A stretch of 22,230 bases of DNA from JALOOE01 sp964423545 (lineage in GTDB: Bacteria > Chloroflexota > Anaerolineae > CG2-30-64-16). The position numbers were made by a program, and so were the translations under genes. The stretch is taken from assembly GCA_964423545.1 (NCBI GenBank), contig CAYRFV010000062.1:1-22230 (forward strand), read 5' to 3'. This document shows, piece after piece, positions 1 through 9,201 of this stretch (its first letter is position 1; each line of letters begins with the position of its first letter). Below the pieces are notes generated by a model. The model did not search any database. It had not been told where the DNA came from and saw nothing but the letters and a program-made list of their open reading frames with translations.

Positions 1-909
<909 letters not shown>

Positions 910-1027
910 CGGGCAGAGCGCAGCGCCTGCTGCAACGGGAAGGAGAGATGGGGCGCGGGCCTCTCCTTCCCCCGCACCACCGGCGCCGCAAGAACGAGAA
1001 AGACACCACGCAGTAGGAAGGCAGGTC

Positions 1028-2089
1028 ATGGGCTTGAGAGTTGCGGTCCTGGCAAACCTGAAGAAGAATGCACCCAGGTACAAGGGCATGCCCGCCGACG
1101 CATGGGATGACCTCGATTCGGAAATCACGGTCAACGCCATCGTGGCGGCTCTGGAATCGCGCGGACATCGGGCGGTCTTCATGGAAGGCAACCTTGCGCT
1201 GGTCGATGCCCTGCCCAAGTTCAAGCCTGACATCTGCTTCAATATCTGCGAGGGGCATTGGGGCGATTCGCGGGAATCCCATGTGCCGGCGCTGTTGGAA
1301 ATGATGCGCATTCCTTACACCGGCAGCGGCGTCATGACGTTGGCGTTGACCCTCGACAAGCCGATGACCAAGCGCGTGCTGTCGTTTCATGGCTTGCCCA
1401 CGCCGGCCTTTCAGGTTTTTGAGCGCGCCGACGAGCCGATCGACCCCGATCTGGCGTTTCCGCTTTTCGTCAAGCCAAGCCGGGAGGGCACGGGCATGGG
1501 GGTCAGCGGCGACTCCATCGTGCGCTCGGAAGCGCAATTGCGCGTCCGGCTGAGCGAGCAGATCGCGCGCTATCGCCAGCCGATCCTGGTCGAACGTTTC
1601 ATCCGCGGCCGCGAAGTGACGCTTGGTGTTATCGGCAACCTCGTGGCGCCGGTGGCCTGGCGCGTGCCCGAGGACGAGCAGACCGCTCGGGTCATCGAGG
1701 GGCTTAGTTTTCTGCCCGCCCTGGAGGTTGACTTTGCTGCCTATCCGGACAGTGAGGCGGGAATCTACACCAATCGCATGAAGACGGAATGGGCGCACGA
1801 CTTTCATCTGTTCTGTCCGGCGCCCCTGGACGCTGTGCTGTTGGAGCGACTGCAATGGCTCACTGCGGCGGTGTTCCGTGTCACCGGTTGCGTCGATGTG
1901 GCGCGCGTCGACTTTCGGTTGGACGCCGACGATGGTGACAAGCCGTACATTCTGGAGGTGAATCCGCTGCCCGGCCTGTATCCCGGTTTGAGCGACCTCG
2001 TGCTGGAGGCGGGAGCGATGGGAATGGCATATGACGACCTCATTCGCGCGATCTTCGAGACAGCCTGTCTGCGGCATCGGCTGATCTGA
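1028..2089 (+). CDS. D-alanine-D-alanine ligase-like ATP-grasp protein
   Basis: A 353-residue ATP-grasp enzyme expected to join a carboxylate to an amine using ATP. The ATG at 1028 is preceded by AGGAAGG at good spacing, and the protein starts as a typical Rossmann strand (MGLRVAVLAN). An in-frame upstream extension exists but lacks family similarity. Family features are IPYTGSG with LDKPMTK (about 96-115), the ATP-binding FVKPSREGTGMG (147-158), and a metal-binding C-terminal strand with Asp295, Glu310 and Asn312 in ILEVNPLPGL. The canonical Ddl HGxxGEDG motif is replaced by CEGHWGDSRESHV (74-86). This marks the large COG1181-type subfamily and argues against a housekeeping D-Ala-D-Ala ligase. 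Its place just after the kamA-like gene suggests that beta-lysine or another amino acid is its substrate (inference). Confidence 0.85.
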   Translation: MGLRVAVLANLKKNAPRYKGMPADAWDDLDSEITVNAIVAALESRGHRAVFMEGNLALVDALPKFKPDICFNICEGHWGDSRESHVPALLEMMRIPYTGSGVMTLALTLDKPMTKRVLSFHGLPTPAFQVFERADEPIDPDLAFPLFVKPSREGTGMGVSGDSIVRSEAQLRVRLSEQIARYRQPILVERFIRGREVTLGVIGNLVAPVAWRVPEDEQTARVIEGLSFLPALEVDFAAYPDSEAGIYTNRMKTEWAHDFHLFCPAPLDAVLLERLQWLTAAVFRVTGCVDVARVDFRLDADDGDKPYILEVNPLPGLYPGLSDLVLEAGAMGMAYDDLIRAIFETACLRHRLI

Positions 2090-2226
2090 CTCGCATGGGG
2101 CCTTGCCCTCAGCGCAAACTTGCGCAACTTGCGGACTTGTGGCATTCTCCAAGCCGCCACGTGCAGGAACAATGGCAATCGCGTTTTGCCCGCTGACCTG
2201 CAAGCTTTTCACCGGAGGGGAACGCC

Positions 2227-2544
2227 ATGACCGTGAAGGTGTTCTGCAAGCTTGCCGACTGCGTGAACTGGGACAATGGTCTGTGCGGCACCGAGGAGAT
2301 CCGCATCGATCGAGAGGGGTACTGCGCGACCTATGAGGAGATCCCTGAAGAGACTGCGGATGAGCTCGACCTGCCCGCCCGCAGTGAGGATGTGAACTGG
2401 GAAGAGGACGAAGACGAGGAACTGGAATTGGATGAGCTGGGTGAGGATGAGTGGGAGGATATTGAGACTGAAGAAGAGGAAGAAGACGAGGACGAGGATA
2501 TCGACAGTTGGTCTTCGGAACCTGGAACACGCGGCCGGCGTTGA
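2227..2544 (+). CDS. Small Cys-rich (DUF1540-like) protein with polyacidic C-terminal tail
   Basis: A 105-residue protein with a strong ribosome site (GGAGGGG at 2214-2220, 6 nt before ATG). The head carries Cys7, Cys12, Cys20 and Cys33, in a pattern C-x4-C-x7-C-x12-C with small hydrophobic and Asn/Gly spacing. This resembles the short DUF1540 family, thought to bind metal through its cysteines (assignment from memory, moderate). From about residue 37 to 95 the chain is dominated by Asp and Glu, with runs such as EEEEEDEDED, and is probably disordered. No signal peptide or membrane segment is visible. It follows the ATP-grasp gene after 137 bp and precedes the rho promoter region. Its role is unknown. 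Confidence 0.7.
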   Translation: MTVKVFCKLADCVNWDNGLCGTEEIRIDREGYCATYEEIPEETADELDLPARSEDVNWEEDEDEELELDELGEDEWEDIETEEEEEDEDEDIDSWSSEPGTRGRR

Positions 2545-2683
2545 CACTTTGCTGATCCCCTCCGCTGCGGCCGGTTGCTGCGGTTCGCGCTGGCGTTCAG
2601 CGCACAATCGAGCCATGCGCTTGCTGTGCACTCTGGGACAGCAGGCAGCCTTCCGCCATGAGCCTCAACGCTGTTCGCGGTAT

Positions 2684-2712
2684 TTGACCTCGAATTGCAT
2701 ATATGGTATAGT
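2684..2712 (+). promoter_or_regulatory. Sigma-70-type promoter, probably for rho
   Basis: TTGACC (2684-2689) is followed after exactly 17 nt by TATAGT (2707-2712). Both boxes are close to consensus and the spacer is AT-rich. Transcription would start near 2719, leaving a leader of about 360 nt before rho. The start site is not verified. Confidence 0.6.
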
Positions 2713-2965
2713 CACAGCAATAAGGTAACATTCATCAGCGCCCTCACAACCTGCCCCGAGCGGCTATTCACAAGTTTCACGGTGAGTTGCACCAGTCCTT
2801 GAGAAGGGGCGGTCAGGACGTCGTGATTGTCCACAGTCGGGATTTATCCTCCTTTCAATCATTCTGGCTTCTCTGCACCGGACCGGTCATCGGTACCGAT
2901 CTGGCGGTTGGGCCACAAGATGGGTGCGATCTCGTCGATAGGGCGGACCAGGGTTAAGTACCGAC

Positions 2966-2983
2966 CTTAGAGCGTCTTCTAAG
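2966..2983 (+). promoter_or_regulatory. Perfect hairpin in the rho leader
   Basis: Arms cttaga and tctaag are perfect inverted copies around a 6-nt loop. No T-run follows, so it is not an intrinsic terminator by itself. A leader regulatory role is only a suggestion. Confidence 0.3.
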
Positions 2984-3078
2984 CCTCGTCATAGTCATTG
3001 TTAAGCCCTCGAGCGCGCGCTTCACTCCAGGACGATGCGTCGCGCACATCGGTTCGTTACGCTAACCGGAGCAAGATC

Positions 3079-4335
3079 ATGAATATCTCGGAACTGGAAA
3101 CCAAGACCCTTGTGGAACTTCAGGAGATGGCGCGCGCCCTGAGCGTCACCGGTTACACGCGCCTCAAGAAATATGACCTGATCATGCGCCTGCTCAAGGC
3201 GGATACGGAAGCCCAAGGGCTGATTTTTGGCGGTGGCACGCTGGAAGTGATCCAAGACGGAATCGGATTCCTTCGCGCCGACAAGCAGATGAATCCCGGC
3301 CCGGATGATGTCTATATTTCACAGAGCCAGATCCGACGCTTCGGGCTGCGCACCGGCGACTTCGTCGTCGGCCAGGTGCGCCCCCCGAAAGAGTCTGAGA
3401 AATACTACGGCCTGCTGAAAGTCGAAGCGGTCAACGGGTTGGACCCTGAAGTGGCCAAACGGCGTCCTAAGTTCGAGGAACTGACTCCGATCTTCCCGAA
3501 CCAACAACTGATGTTGGAAACGCAGCCCGCGATCCTCGCCACGCGCCTGATCGACATGGTGGCGCCCATCGGACGCGGCCAGCGCGGCCTGATCGTTTCA
3601 CCTCCCAAGGCCGGCAAGACCACCATCCTCAAGCAGATCGCCAACGGCATTAGCGCCAATTTCGTCGATGTCTACCTGATGGTGCTGTTGATCGGCGAAC
3701 GCCCGGAAGAAGTCACCGACATGGACCGTTCGGTGGAAGCCGAGGTGCTCAGCTCCACCTTCGACGAACCAGTCCAGTCGCATGTGCGGGTGGCGGAGAT
3801 GGGTCTCGAACGGGCAAAACGCCTGGTGGAGGCCGAGCGGGATGTCGTGATTCTGCTCGATTCCATCACGCGGCTGACTCGTGCCTACAATCTGACGGTG
3901 CCGGCTTCCGGTCGCACCCTTTCCGGCGGCATCGATCCCGCCGCGCTGTACCCACCCAAGCACTTCTTCGGCGCCGCCCGCAAGATCGAGGAAGGCGGCA
4001 GTCTCACGATCATCGCCACCTGCCTCGTGGATACCGGCAGCCGCATGGACGATGTGATCTACGAGGAGTTCAAGGGTACCGGCAACATGGAGTTGCATCT
4101 CGATCGCCGGTTGGCAGAGCGCCGCATCTTCCCTGCCCTGGACATCGTTCGCTCTGGCACCCGTCGCGAGGAGCTGATGCTGGCCCCCGAGACACTCGGC
4201 CGCGTCTGGACGCTGCGCCGCATGATCGATATGCTGCGGCAGACCGGGGAGGACCCGTTGGAGCCCGTGCTGGAGCGTCTGCGCCGCACGCGCAACAACA
4301 AGACTTTCCTGGAGACGCTATCTCAGAGCGTGTGA
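3079..4335 (+). CDS. rho: Transcription termination factor Rho
   Basis: A 418-residue protein of typical Rho length. It is a hexameric RNA-dependent ATPase/helicase that ends transcription. The ATG at 3079 is chosen because ACCGGAG lies 7 nt upstream and the protein then begins with the usual Rho N-terminal helices (MNISELETKTLVELQEMA). A longer frame from 2998 adds 27 unrelated residues. The RNA-binding fold includes GIGFLRA (61-67, RNP1-like). The motor has Walker A SPPKAGKTT (174-182), Walker B VVILLDSITR (256-265), the Q-loop region PASGRTLSGGID (275-286) and the R-loop/arginine region GSRMDDVIYEEFKGTGN (320-336). There is no long acidic or basic insertion between the N-terminal and RNA-binding domains, unlike some high-GC Rho proteins. 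Confidence 0.97.
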   Translation: MNISELETKTLVELQEMARALSVTGYTRLKKYDLIMRLLKADTEAQGLIFGGGTLEVIQDGIGFLRADKQMNPGPDDVYISQSQIRRFGLRTGDFVVGQVRPPKESEKYYGLLKVEAVNGLDPEVAKRRPKFEELTPIFPNQQLMLETQPAILATRLIDMVAPIGRGQRGLIVSPPKAGKTTILKQIANGISANFVDVYLMVLLIGERPEEVTDMDRSVEAEVLSSTFDEPVQSHVRVAEMGLERAKRLVEAERDVVILLDSITRLTRAYNLTVPASGRTLSGGIDPAALYPPKHFFGAARKIEEGGSLTIIATCLVDTGSRMDDVIYEEFKGTGNMELHLDRRLAERRIFPALDIVRSGTRREELMLAPETLGRVWTLRRMIDMLRQTGEDPLEPVLERLRRTRNNKTFLETLSQSV

Positions 4336-4452
4336 GTATAAGAGATGGGCGCCGGACGCCTGCGCCTGGATTCGGTGAGGCCTCATCGTTCGTGAAAGAC
4401 AGCCAGCTTCCGCGAATCTTCTCACGCGTCTATAACCGGAGCATTCGCGCTT

Positions 4453-5544
4453 ATGCGCGCCGACGTTTCTGATCACCCGTCCCTTCCCATTCCCGAAGAC
4501 GCGTGGGGGCCGGGCTATCGCTTCTGGAAATCGATCGAATTGCTGCTTGCCCAGCGCGGGCCGGAAGGCACGACCTCGCTGGTGCGCATGGCATCGCACC
4601 TCGTCATCCTGTTCGTAGCCGTCCTGGTGCTCCTGATCAGCCGACTCGAGTTGCCGCGCTGGGACATTGCCGAAGTCCAACGAACCAGTGCACCGACCGA
4701 GGAGGCCGAGACACCGTTGGCGGTCGACTCCGGTGCGTCGGAAGCCACTAACCTCGTGCGCGCCGCAGTGCCGTTCACCCTCATCCCCGATCGCCCGCGC
4801 GTTGAGTTGCTCACGCACATCGTGGAAGCCGGCGATACGCTCTACGGCGTCGCAGAAAAATTCAACGTGAGCGTCGAGACCTTAATGTGGGCCAACGGCC
4901 TGGAGCAAAACCCGGACCTGCTGCGTTTGGGCCAGGAATTGATCGTGTTGCCAGTCAACGGCGTCTATCACACCGTCCAGGCCGGCGACACCGTGGATAG
5001 CGTGGCAAAGAAGTACAAGGCGAAACCAGAAGACATCGTCAGCTTTCCGCTCAACAACCTGAACCCGAAGAACCCGGCGCTGGCCGTGGGCGCCAAGGTC
5101 GTCGTTCCGGGGGGCAGCAAGCCTTATGTGCCGCGTCAGGTGCAAGTGTATGCGGGACCGGCGCCGACGGGAGCCGGACGTGGTTCCGGACGGCTGGTGT
5201 GGCCGGCATCAGGAAGCGTGACGCAGGGCTACCGAGCGTATCATCGCGCGATCGATATCGCCTCCTACACGGGCAACCCGGTCAAGGCTGCCGACTCCGG
5301 ATATGTCGCCGCAGCGGGTTGGAGCAACCAGGGGTATGGCTACTACGTCCTGCTGGATCACGGCAACGGCCTGCAGACGCTCTACGCACACCTCAGCCGC
5401 TTTTTCGTCAACGCCGGCGACTCGATCCGCCAGGGAACCGTCATCGGCAATGTGGGATCCACGGGCAACTCCACCGGTCCACACCTGCACTTCGAAGTCA
5501 TTCGCAGCGGCGCGCAGCAAAATCCTTTCAACTTCCTGCCGTAA
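4453..5544 (+). CDS. Membrane-anchored LysM / M23 murein peptidase
   Basis: A 363-residue cell-wall enzyme. One membrane helix near residues 47-63 (VILFVAVLVLLI region) follows a cytoplasmic N-terminus of about 46 residues, giving an outside C-terminus. Two LysM peptidoglycan-binding modules lie at about 122-167 (HIVEAGDTLYGVAEKF) and 172-218 (YHTVQAGDTVDSVAKKY). The M23 domain (about 247-363) keeps the zinc ligands His264 and Asp268 (HRAID), His346 in HLHFE, and the catalytic-type His313 in YAHLSR. It should therefore be an active endopeptidase and not a degenerate LytM factor. It lies 117 bp after rho, with ACCGGAG 11 nt before the ATG. It converges on the PBP gene on the other strand. Confidence 0.92.
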   Translation: MRADVSDHPSLPIPEDAWGPGYRFWKSIELLLAQRGPEGTTSLVRMASHLVILFVAVLVLLISRLELPRWDIAEVQRTSAPTEEAETPLAVDSGASEATNLVRAAVPFTLIPDRPRVELLTHIVEAGDTLYGVAEKFNVSVETLMWANGLEQNPDLLRLGQELIVLPVNGVYHTVQAGDTVDSVAKKYKAKPEDIVSFPLNNLNPKNPALAVGAKVVVPGGSKPYVPRQVQVYAGPAPTGAGRGSGRLVWPASGSVTQGYRAYHRAIDIASYTGNPVKAADSGYVAAAGWSNQGYGYYVLLDHGNGLQTLYAHLSRFFVNAGDSIRQGTVIGNVGSTGNSTGPHLHFEVIRSGAQQNPFNFLP

Positions 5545-5601
5545 CAGGCACACGACGGCCGTGGGTCGTCCGCTCTGCATCTGCGGCCGGGCGTGGTGGC
5601 T

Positions 5602-8600
5602 TTACTGCCGCCTCACCACCTCCACTCGGAACTGCGTCGTGGCTGCCAGCCCGTTTGCATCGAACACCTCCAGTCGCAGCCAGTACGCGCCTGGCGGCAG
5701 ACCTTGTGTCTGCCAGACGCCCAGGAGACCGTCACTGACCGCAGCCAATTGCGGCGCCCCGAGCGGCTGCCAGTCGCCGGCCGGCGGCTGAACTCCGGCC
5801 GCGATCTCCACCTGGTAGCCCGCAAACCCTCTGCCATCCGCACTGCCTCGGATTTCCACGGCGCCGCTCACGCGGCTGTTGGGCTGCGGCGCAGCAATCA
5901 CCGCTCGGATTTGGCCCGTTTCACCGGCTGCCTGCGCGGTCGCCGTCGGCGTGAAGGTGACGGTTGGGGCAGGCGAAGCGGTCGCCGTCGTGACGGGGAC
6001 AGCGGCGGTAGGGGCGAGTGGAGTCGGTGTATGGGACGCCATCAGGGTCGCAGTCGGGGAGGCGCTGGCCCGCGGCGTCGGAGTGACGGTGTTCCCAGGG
6101 GTCGGCGCCACAACCGTACGCGCAGAGGTCGTGCGCGTCGCAGTCGGCGTCGCCGTCGGCGACGCAGTCGGGCTGGCGCTGACCGCAGGCGTACGCGTGG
6201 CTGTCGCAGTGGCCGGTCGGGTCGCCGTGCGCGAATTGGTGGGAGAGGACGTCGGCAGCGCAGTCGGCGTGACCGTAGGCGTTGCCACCGTCACGTACGC
6301 CACATTGGACGCCGCAACCGGATAGTCGGGGAGGGTCGGATCGTAGGCCGCCAGCCGCACCGAGAAATCCTGCACGTTGTGCGCCTGAACCGGCGCGACC
6401 GTGTCCCAATCGGCCAACACCCCGTTGCGGTCACCATCATAGGGTCCTCCGATTATTCCCCAGCCGATCGGATTTGGACCGACGCCGTATTCGACCCGCC
6501 AAGTCAATGGCTGAGGCAGGCGCACCCACCCCGAAATCCGCGTGTTTCCCGTAAGCTGTGCTGCGTTGAGAGGCGAATCGAGCCGCAATTCCGGCGGAAA
6601 GGCATAAGCTGGCAACTCGATGGCCGGCTGCGGGATGCCGTGCGCTTCAGCCCATGCACGGTACTTCGGGGGGAAAAGCAGCAGCTTGCGCTCCTCAATC
6701 CGATCGGGCGGTGTGAATGCCGTCGCCAGGCGACCCGTAACCTTGTCGATGCGGACGCGTTGGTGCAGATCGTATTGGCTGGGCAGCGGCCCCTGTCCCA
6801 TCGCAAACAGCTCATCGCGCTGCACCGGACAGGCGTCACTCGGCACTGCACCCGTATCAGCGCAGACGCGGATGCGCTGGATGCCCGGCGGTTCCACGAA
6901 CGGTTGAGCAGGGCTGCCCTGGAGGCTGCGCTGCATCACGTTGTGCCAGATCGGGGCGGCTCCGATGCCGCCTGCCACCTTCTGCATCGGTTTGTAATCA
7001 GCGTTGCCCACCCACGCGCCCACTGCGAGATCGGGCGTGTAACCCACGGTCCACGCGTCGCGATAGTCGTTGGTTGTACCGGTCTTGGCAGCCGCCGGCC
7101 GGCCGGTCAGGCTCAGCAGGTCGGCCGAACTGCCGAACATTGGTCGCCGCGCCTCCAGGTCAGACAGAATCGAAGTCATCAGGTAGACATGCTGCGGGTT
7201 CAGCACGGGCTGAGCCGGGGCCGGCGCGACCATACGCGCGGGCCCCGGCTGCGCTGCACTGCATGCAGCCACCGTTTGGCTGCCCGCTCCGCGCCAGATC
7301 GATTTGCCCTCCGCGTCAAGCACGCATGCAATCGGACTGACGGGGACGCGCACGCCGCCATTCGCCAGCACAGCATACGCTCCGGTCATCTCCAGCAGCG
7401 TCACCTCGCCGCCACCCAATGTCAGGGAGAGACCGTAGTCGGCCCGGGTCAGCGTCGTAATGCCGACGCGCTTGGCCATTTCCTTCAGTCGCTCGATCCC
7501 GACGTGCTCCAGCGCCTTGACCGCCGGAATGTTGTATGAATTCGCCAGCGCCGATCGGACGGTGACGAGCCCGTGCTCCCGTTCATCGTAGTTGACAGGC
7601 ACGTAAGGGGGCTTCACACCATCCGGAAACTGGGTGCGGATATCCATGATGGCAGTGGACGGGGTCCAGTACCCGGGCGGCTCAATGGCGCTGATCTGAG
7701 AGGAAGCATCCTGGGTGTCGAGGCGCACCGCAGCCGGCATCTCGAAGGCAGCGAGATAGGTGAAAGGCTTGATTGCGGAACCGGGCTGCCGGGGCGCGAG
7801 CGCCATATCGATCTGACCGCTGATCTTCTCATTGCCGAAATCCGCGCTGCCCACCAGCGCCAACAGCTCACCTGTCGCCGGCCTGACGGCGACGACTGCG
7901 CCGTTGCCTGCGCCCTGGCCCGCCAGCGCCTTGACCTGTTTCGCCACCTCTTCCTCCGCGATGGTCTGAATGCGCGGATCCAGGGTGGTGTGGATGCGCA
8001 GGCCGCCCTTGGCGAGCAGCTCCGGACCCAACACCTGCTCGACCTGGCTGCGTGCATATTGCACGAAGTGAGGGTGTCTGGATGTATAGGTCTGGCGCAG
8101 CGGCTTGAGCCGAATAGGCTCCTGCCATGCGGCATCCGCCTGATCTGAGGAGATCGCGCCGTACTTGACCATCAGGCTCAGCACCGCTGCCTGGCGCCGC
8201 TTGACCGCACCGGGAGCGCCATCCGCATTCCAGAGCCGCGTGTAGGGGTCGTAGTAAGCTGGCGCCTGCGGCAGACCTGCGAGCAACGCTGCCTCGGCCA
8301 GCGAGAGATCGGCTGCGCGTTTGCCGAAGTAGGTCTCGGCAGCGGCTTCGATGCCGTATGCCAGGTTGCCATAGTAGATTTCGTTCAGATAGATTTCAAA
8401 GATCTTGTCCTTGGGATAGCGCCGCGTGATCTCGGCTGCCAGGATCGCCTCCTTGAGCTTGCGCGACAGGCTGCGCTCCGGTGAAAGGAAAGTCAGCTTC
8501 ACCAACTGCTGCGTAATGGTGCTGCCGCCCGGCCCTGACCCAAGGTCGCGATACTTGACCGCATGATAGAGCGCACGAGCAATGCCGACCGGGTCGACGC

Positions 8601-9201
8601 CGAGGTGCTCGTAGAAGTTCGGGTCTTCCGTGGCGAGGGTCGCCGTTGTCAGATAGGGCGATATTGCATCGAGCGACACGGCCGTCCGCCGGCCGTAGTT
8701 CGGATCGGCCACTTCGTTGAGCAGACCCCCGTCACGATCATAGATCAGGGTCGAGTTGAACTGGCTGACGCGAGCTTGAAGCTCATCGGGCGCAGGCAGT
8801 CCGGCCGCAATGCTGGCGTAGCCGAGAAGGATGCCGCCGAAGGCACACATTCCCAATGCAGCGCCGAGCAACAGCAGCAATGCCACGGACCAGCAACCCC
8901 GGCGCCGGCCCGATGGCGACGCAGCAGGAGAATACCTGGCGGGCGGGGGCTGTGCCGGGCCTGGATTCGCCGGAAACGGCCGCGGTGACGCGGCCGCGGC
9001 GACCGGCGGCGCGGGTCGCGCCAACAGCGCGCGATCGTAGACGCGCGGCCCTGAGGGAACCGGCGTGGGTGGGGCCAGGCCGAGCGGCTGAGGGGCAGGT
9101 GCAGCGCCATCCTGGCCCGCCTGAGCCGGGTCGGGCCGCTGGCCCGACGGCCGATACGGCGCCGGCTTGCTGCCCCATTCATCGGCTGAGCGGTCATTCA
9201 T
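5602..9201 (-). CDS. Bifunctional class A penicillin-binding protein (PBP1A-type) with Ig-like modules and Thr/Pro stalk
   Basis: A 1199-residue peptidoglycan glycosyltransferase/transpeptidase. A Pro/Ala-rich cytoplasmic tail (1-101) precedes one membrane helix (about 103-134). The GT51 domain shows the catalytic Glu192 in TEDPNFYEHLG, GGSTITQQLVK (226-236), RKLKEAILA and EIYLNEIYYGN. The transpeptidase domain has the nucleophile Ser475 in GSAIK, SYN at 555-557 and KTGT at 706-709, so both activities look intact. After it come a beta-rich module (about 868-972), a Thr/Pro/Ser/Ala stalk (about 973-1090) and a final Ig-like module (about 1097-1197). Such tails are common in Chloroflexota PBPs. 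No strong ribosome site precedes the ATG; AAGGCGA lies upstream at a loose distance. Confidence 0.95.
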   Translation of the reverse strand: MNDRSADEWGSKPAPYRPSGQRPDPAQAGQDGAAPAPQPLGLAPPTPVPSGPRVYDRALLARPAPPVAAAASPRPFPANPGPAQPPPARYSPAASPSGRRRGCWSVALLLLLGAALGMCAFGGILLGYASIAAGLPAPDELQARVSQFNSTLIYDRDGGLLNEVADPNYGRRTAVSLDAISPYLTTATLATEDPNFYEHLGVDPVGIARALYHAVKYRDLGSGPGGSTITQQLVKLTFLSPERSLSRKLKEAILAAEITRRYPKDKIFEIYLNEIYYGNLAYGIEAAAETYFGKRAADLSLAEAALLAGLPQAPAYYDPYTRLWNADGAPGAVKRRQAAVLSLMVKYGAISSDQADAAWQEPIRLKPLRQTYTSRHPHFVQYARSQVEQVLGPELLAKGGLRIHTTLDPRIQTIAEEEVAKQVKALAGQGAGNGAVVAVRPATGELLALVGSADFGNEKISGQIDMALAPRQPGSAIKPFTYLAAFEMPAAVRLDTQDASSQISAIEPPGYWTPSTAIMDIRTQFPDGVKPPYVPVNYDEREHGLVTVRSALANSYNIPAVKALEHVGIERLKEMAKRVGITTLTRADYGLSLTLGGGEVTLLEMTGAYAVLANGGVRVPVSPIACVLDAEGKSIWRGAGSQTVAACSAAQPGPARMVAPAPAQPVLNPQHVYLMTSILSDLEARRPMFGSSADLLSLTGRPAAAKTGTTNDYRDAWTVGYTPDLAVGAWVGNADYKPMQKVAGGIGAAPIWHNVMQRSLQGSPAQPFVEPPGIQRIRVCADTGAVPSDACPVQRDELFAMGQGPLPSQYDLHQRVRIDKVTGRLATAFTPPDRIEERKLLLFPPKYRAWAEAHGIPQPAIELPAYAFPPELRLDSPLNAAQLTGNTRISGWVRLPQPLTWRVEYGVGPNPIGWGIIGGPYDGDRNGVLADWDTVAPVQAHNVQDFSVRLAAYDPTLPDYPVAASNVAYVTVATPTVTPTALPTSSPTNSRTATRPATATATRTPAVSASPTASPTATPTATRTTSARTVVAPTPGNTVTPTPRASASPTATLMASHTPTPLAPTAAVPVTTATASPAPTVTFTPTATAQAAGETGQIRAVIAAPQPNSRVSGAVEIRGSADGRGFAGYQVEIAAGVQPPAGDWQPLGAPQLAAVSDGLLGVWQTQGLPPGAYWLRLEVFDANGLAATTQFRVEVVRRQ
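5932..6285 (-). repeat. Low-complexity DNA encoding the PBP Thr/Pro-rich stalk
   Basis: About 118 residues made almost only of Thr, Pro, Ser, Ala and Val in TPT/TAT/SPT-like short motifs. At DNA level the plus strand shows repeated gtcgcagtcggcgt-type words. It is a degenerate periodic tract without a perfect long unit. Confidence 0.75.

Larger units (their letters stand above)
2545..3078 (+). other. Non-coding region upstream of rho (promoter and long leader)
   Basis: No convincing gene was seen in these 534 bp. The stretch contains a promoter-like pair at 2684-2712 and, from about 2719 to the rho ATG, a leader of roughly 360 nt. The leader holds a perfect 12-bp palindrome (atcggtaccgat, 2889-2900) and a short perfect hairpin with 6-bp arms (cttaga 2966-2971, tctaag 2978-2983). 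Its base composition is less GC-rich than the flanking genes. Long leaders are known to take part in Rho autoregulation in other bacteria; that it happens here is inference. Confidence 0.6.

Noticed and set aside
2112..2125. gcgcaa/ttgcgc inverted pair after the ATP-grasp gene as terminator
   Set aside because: The loop is only two nucleotides (or a 5-bp stem with a 4-nt loop) and there is no T-run, so support is too weak.
2541..2546. Perfect TTGACA box at the end of the acidic-protein gene
   Set aside because: No -10-like hexamer is present 16-18 nt downstream (the sequence is GC-rich), and it overlaps the stop codon.
2998..3078. 27-residue N-terminal extension of Rho
   Set aside because: The residues are not Rho-like, and a good ribosome site lies directly before the ATG at 3079.
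2545..3078. tRNA or small RNA gene in the gap before rho
   Set aside because: No cloverleaf with a TTCGA-type T-loop and CCA-proximal acceptor pairing could be traced.
5552..5569. acgac/gtcgt hairpin between the convergent M23 and PBP genes as a two-way terminator
   Set aside because: The stem is only 5 bp with no T-run on either side; the position fits but the signal is not distinctive.
5593..7539. Open frame of 648 codons on the plus strand
   Set aside because: It is antisense to the PBP gene, Arg-rich and repetitive, without recognisable domains.
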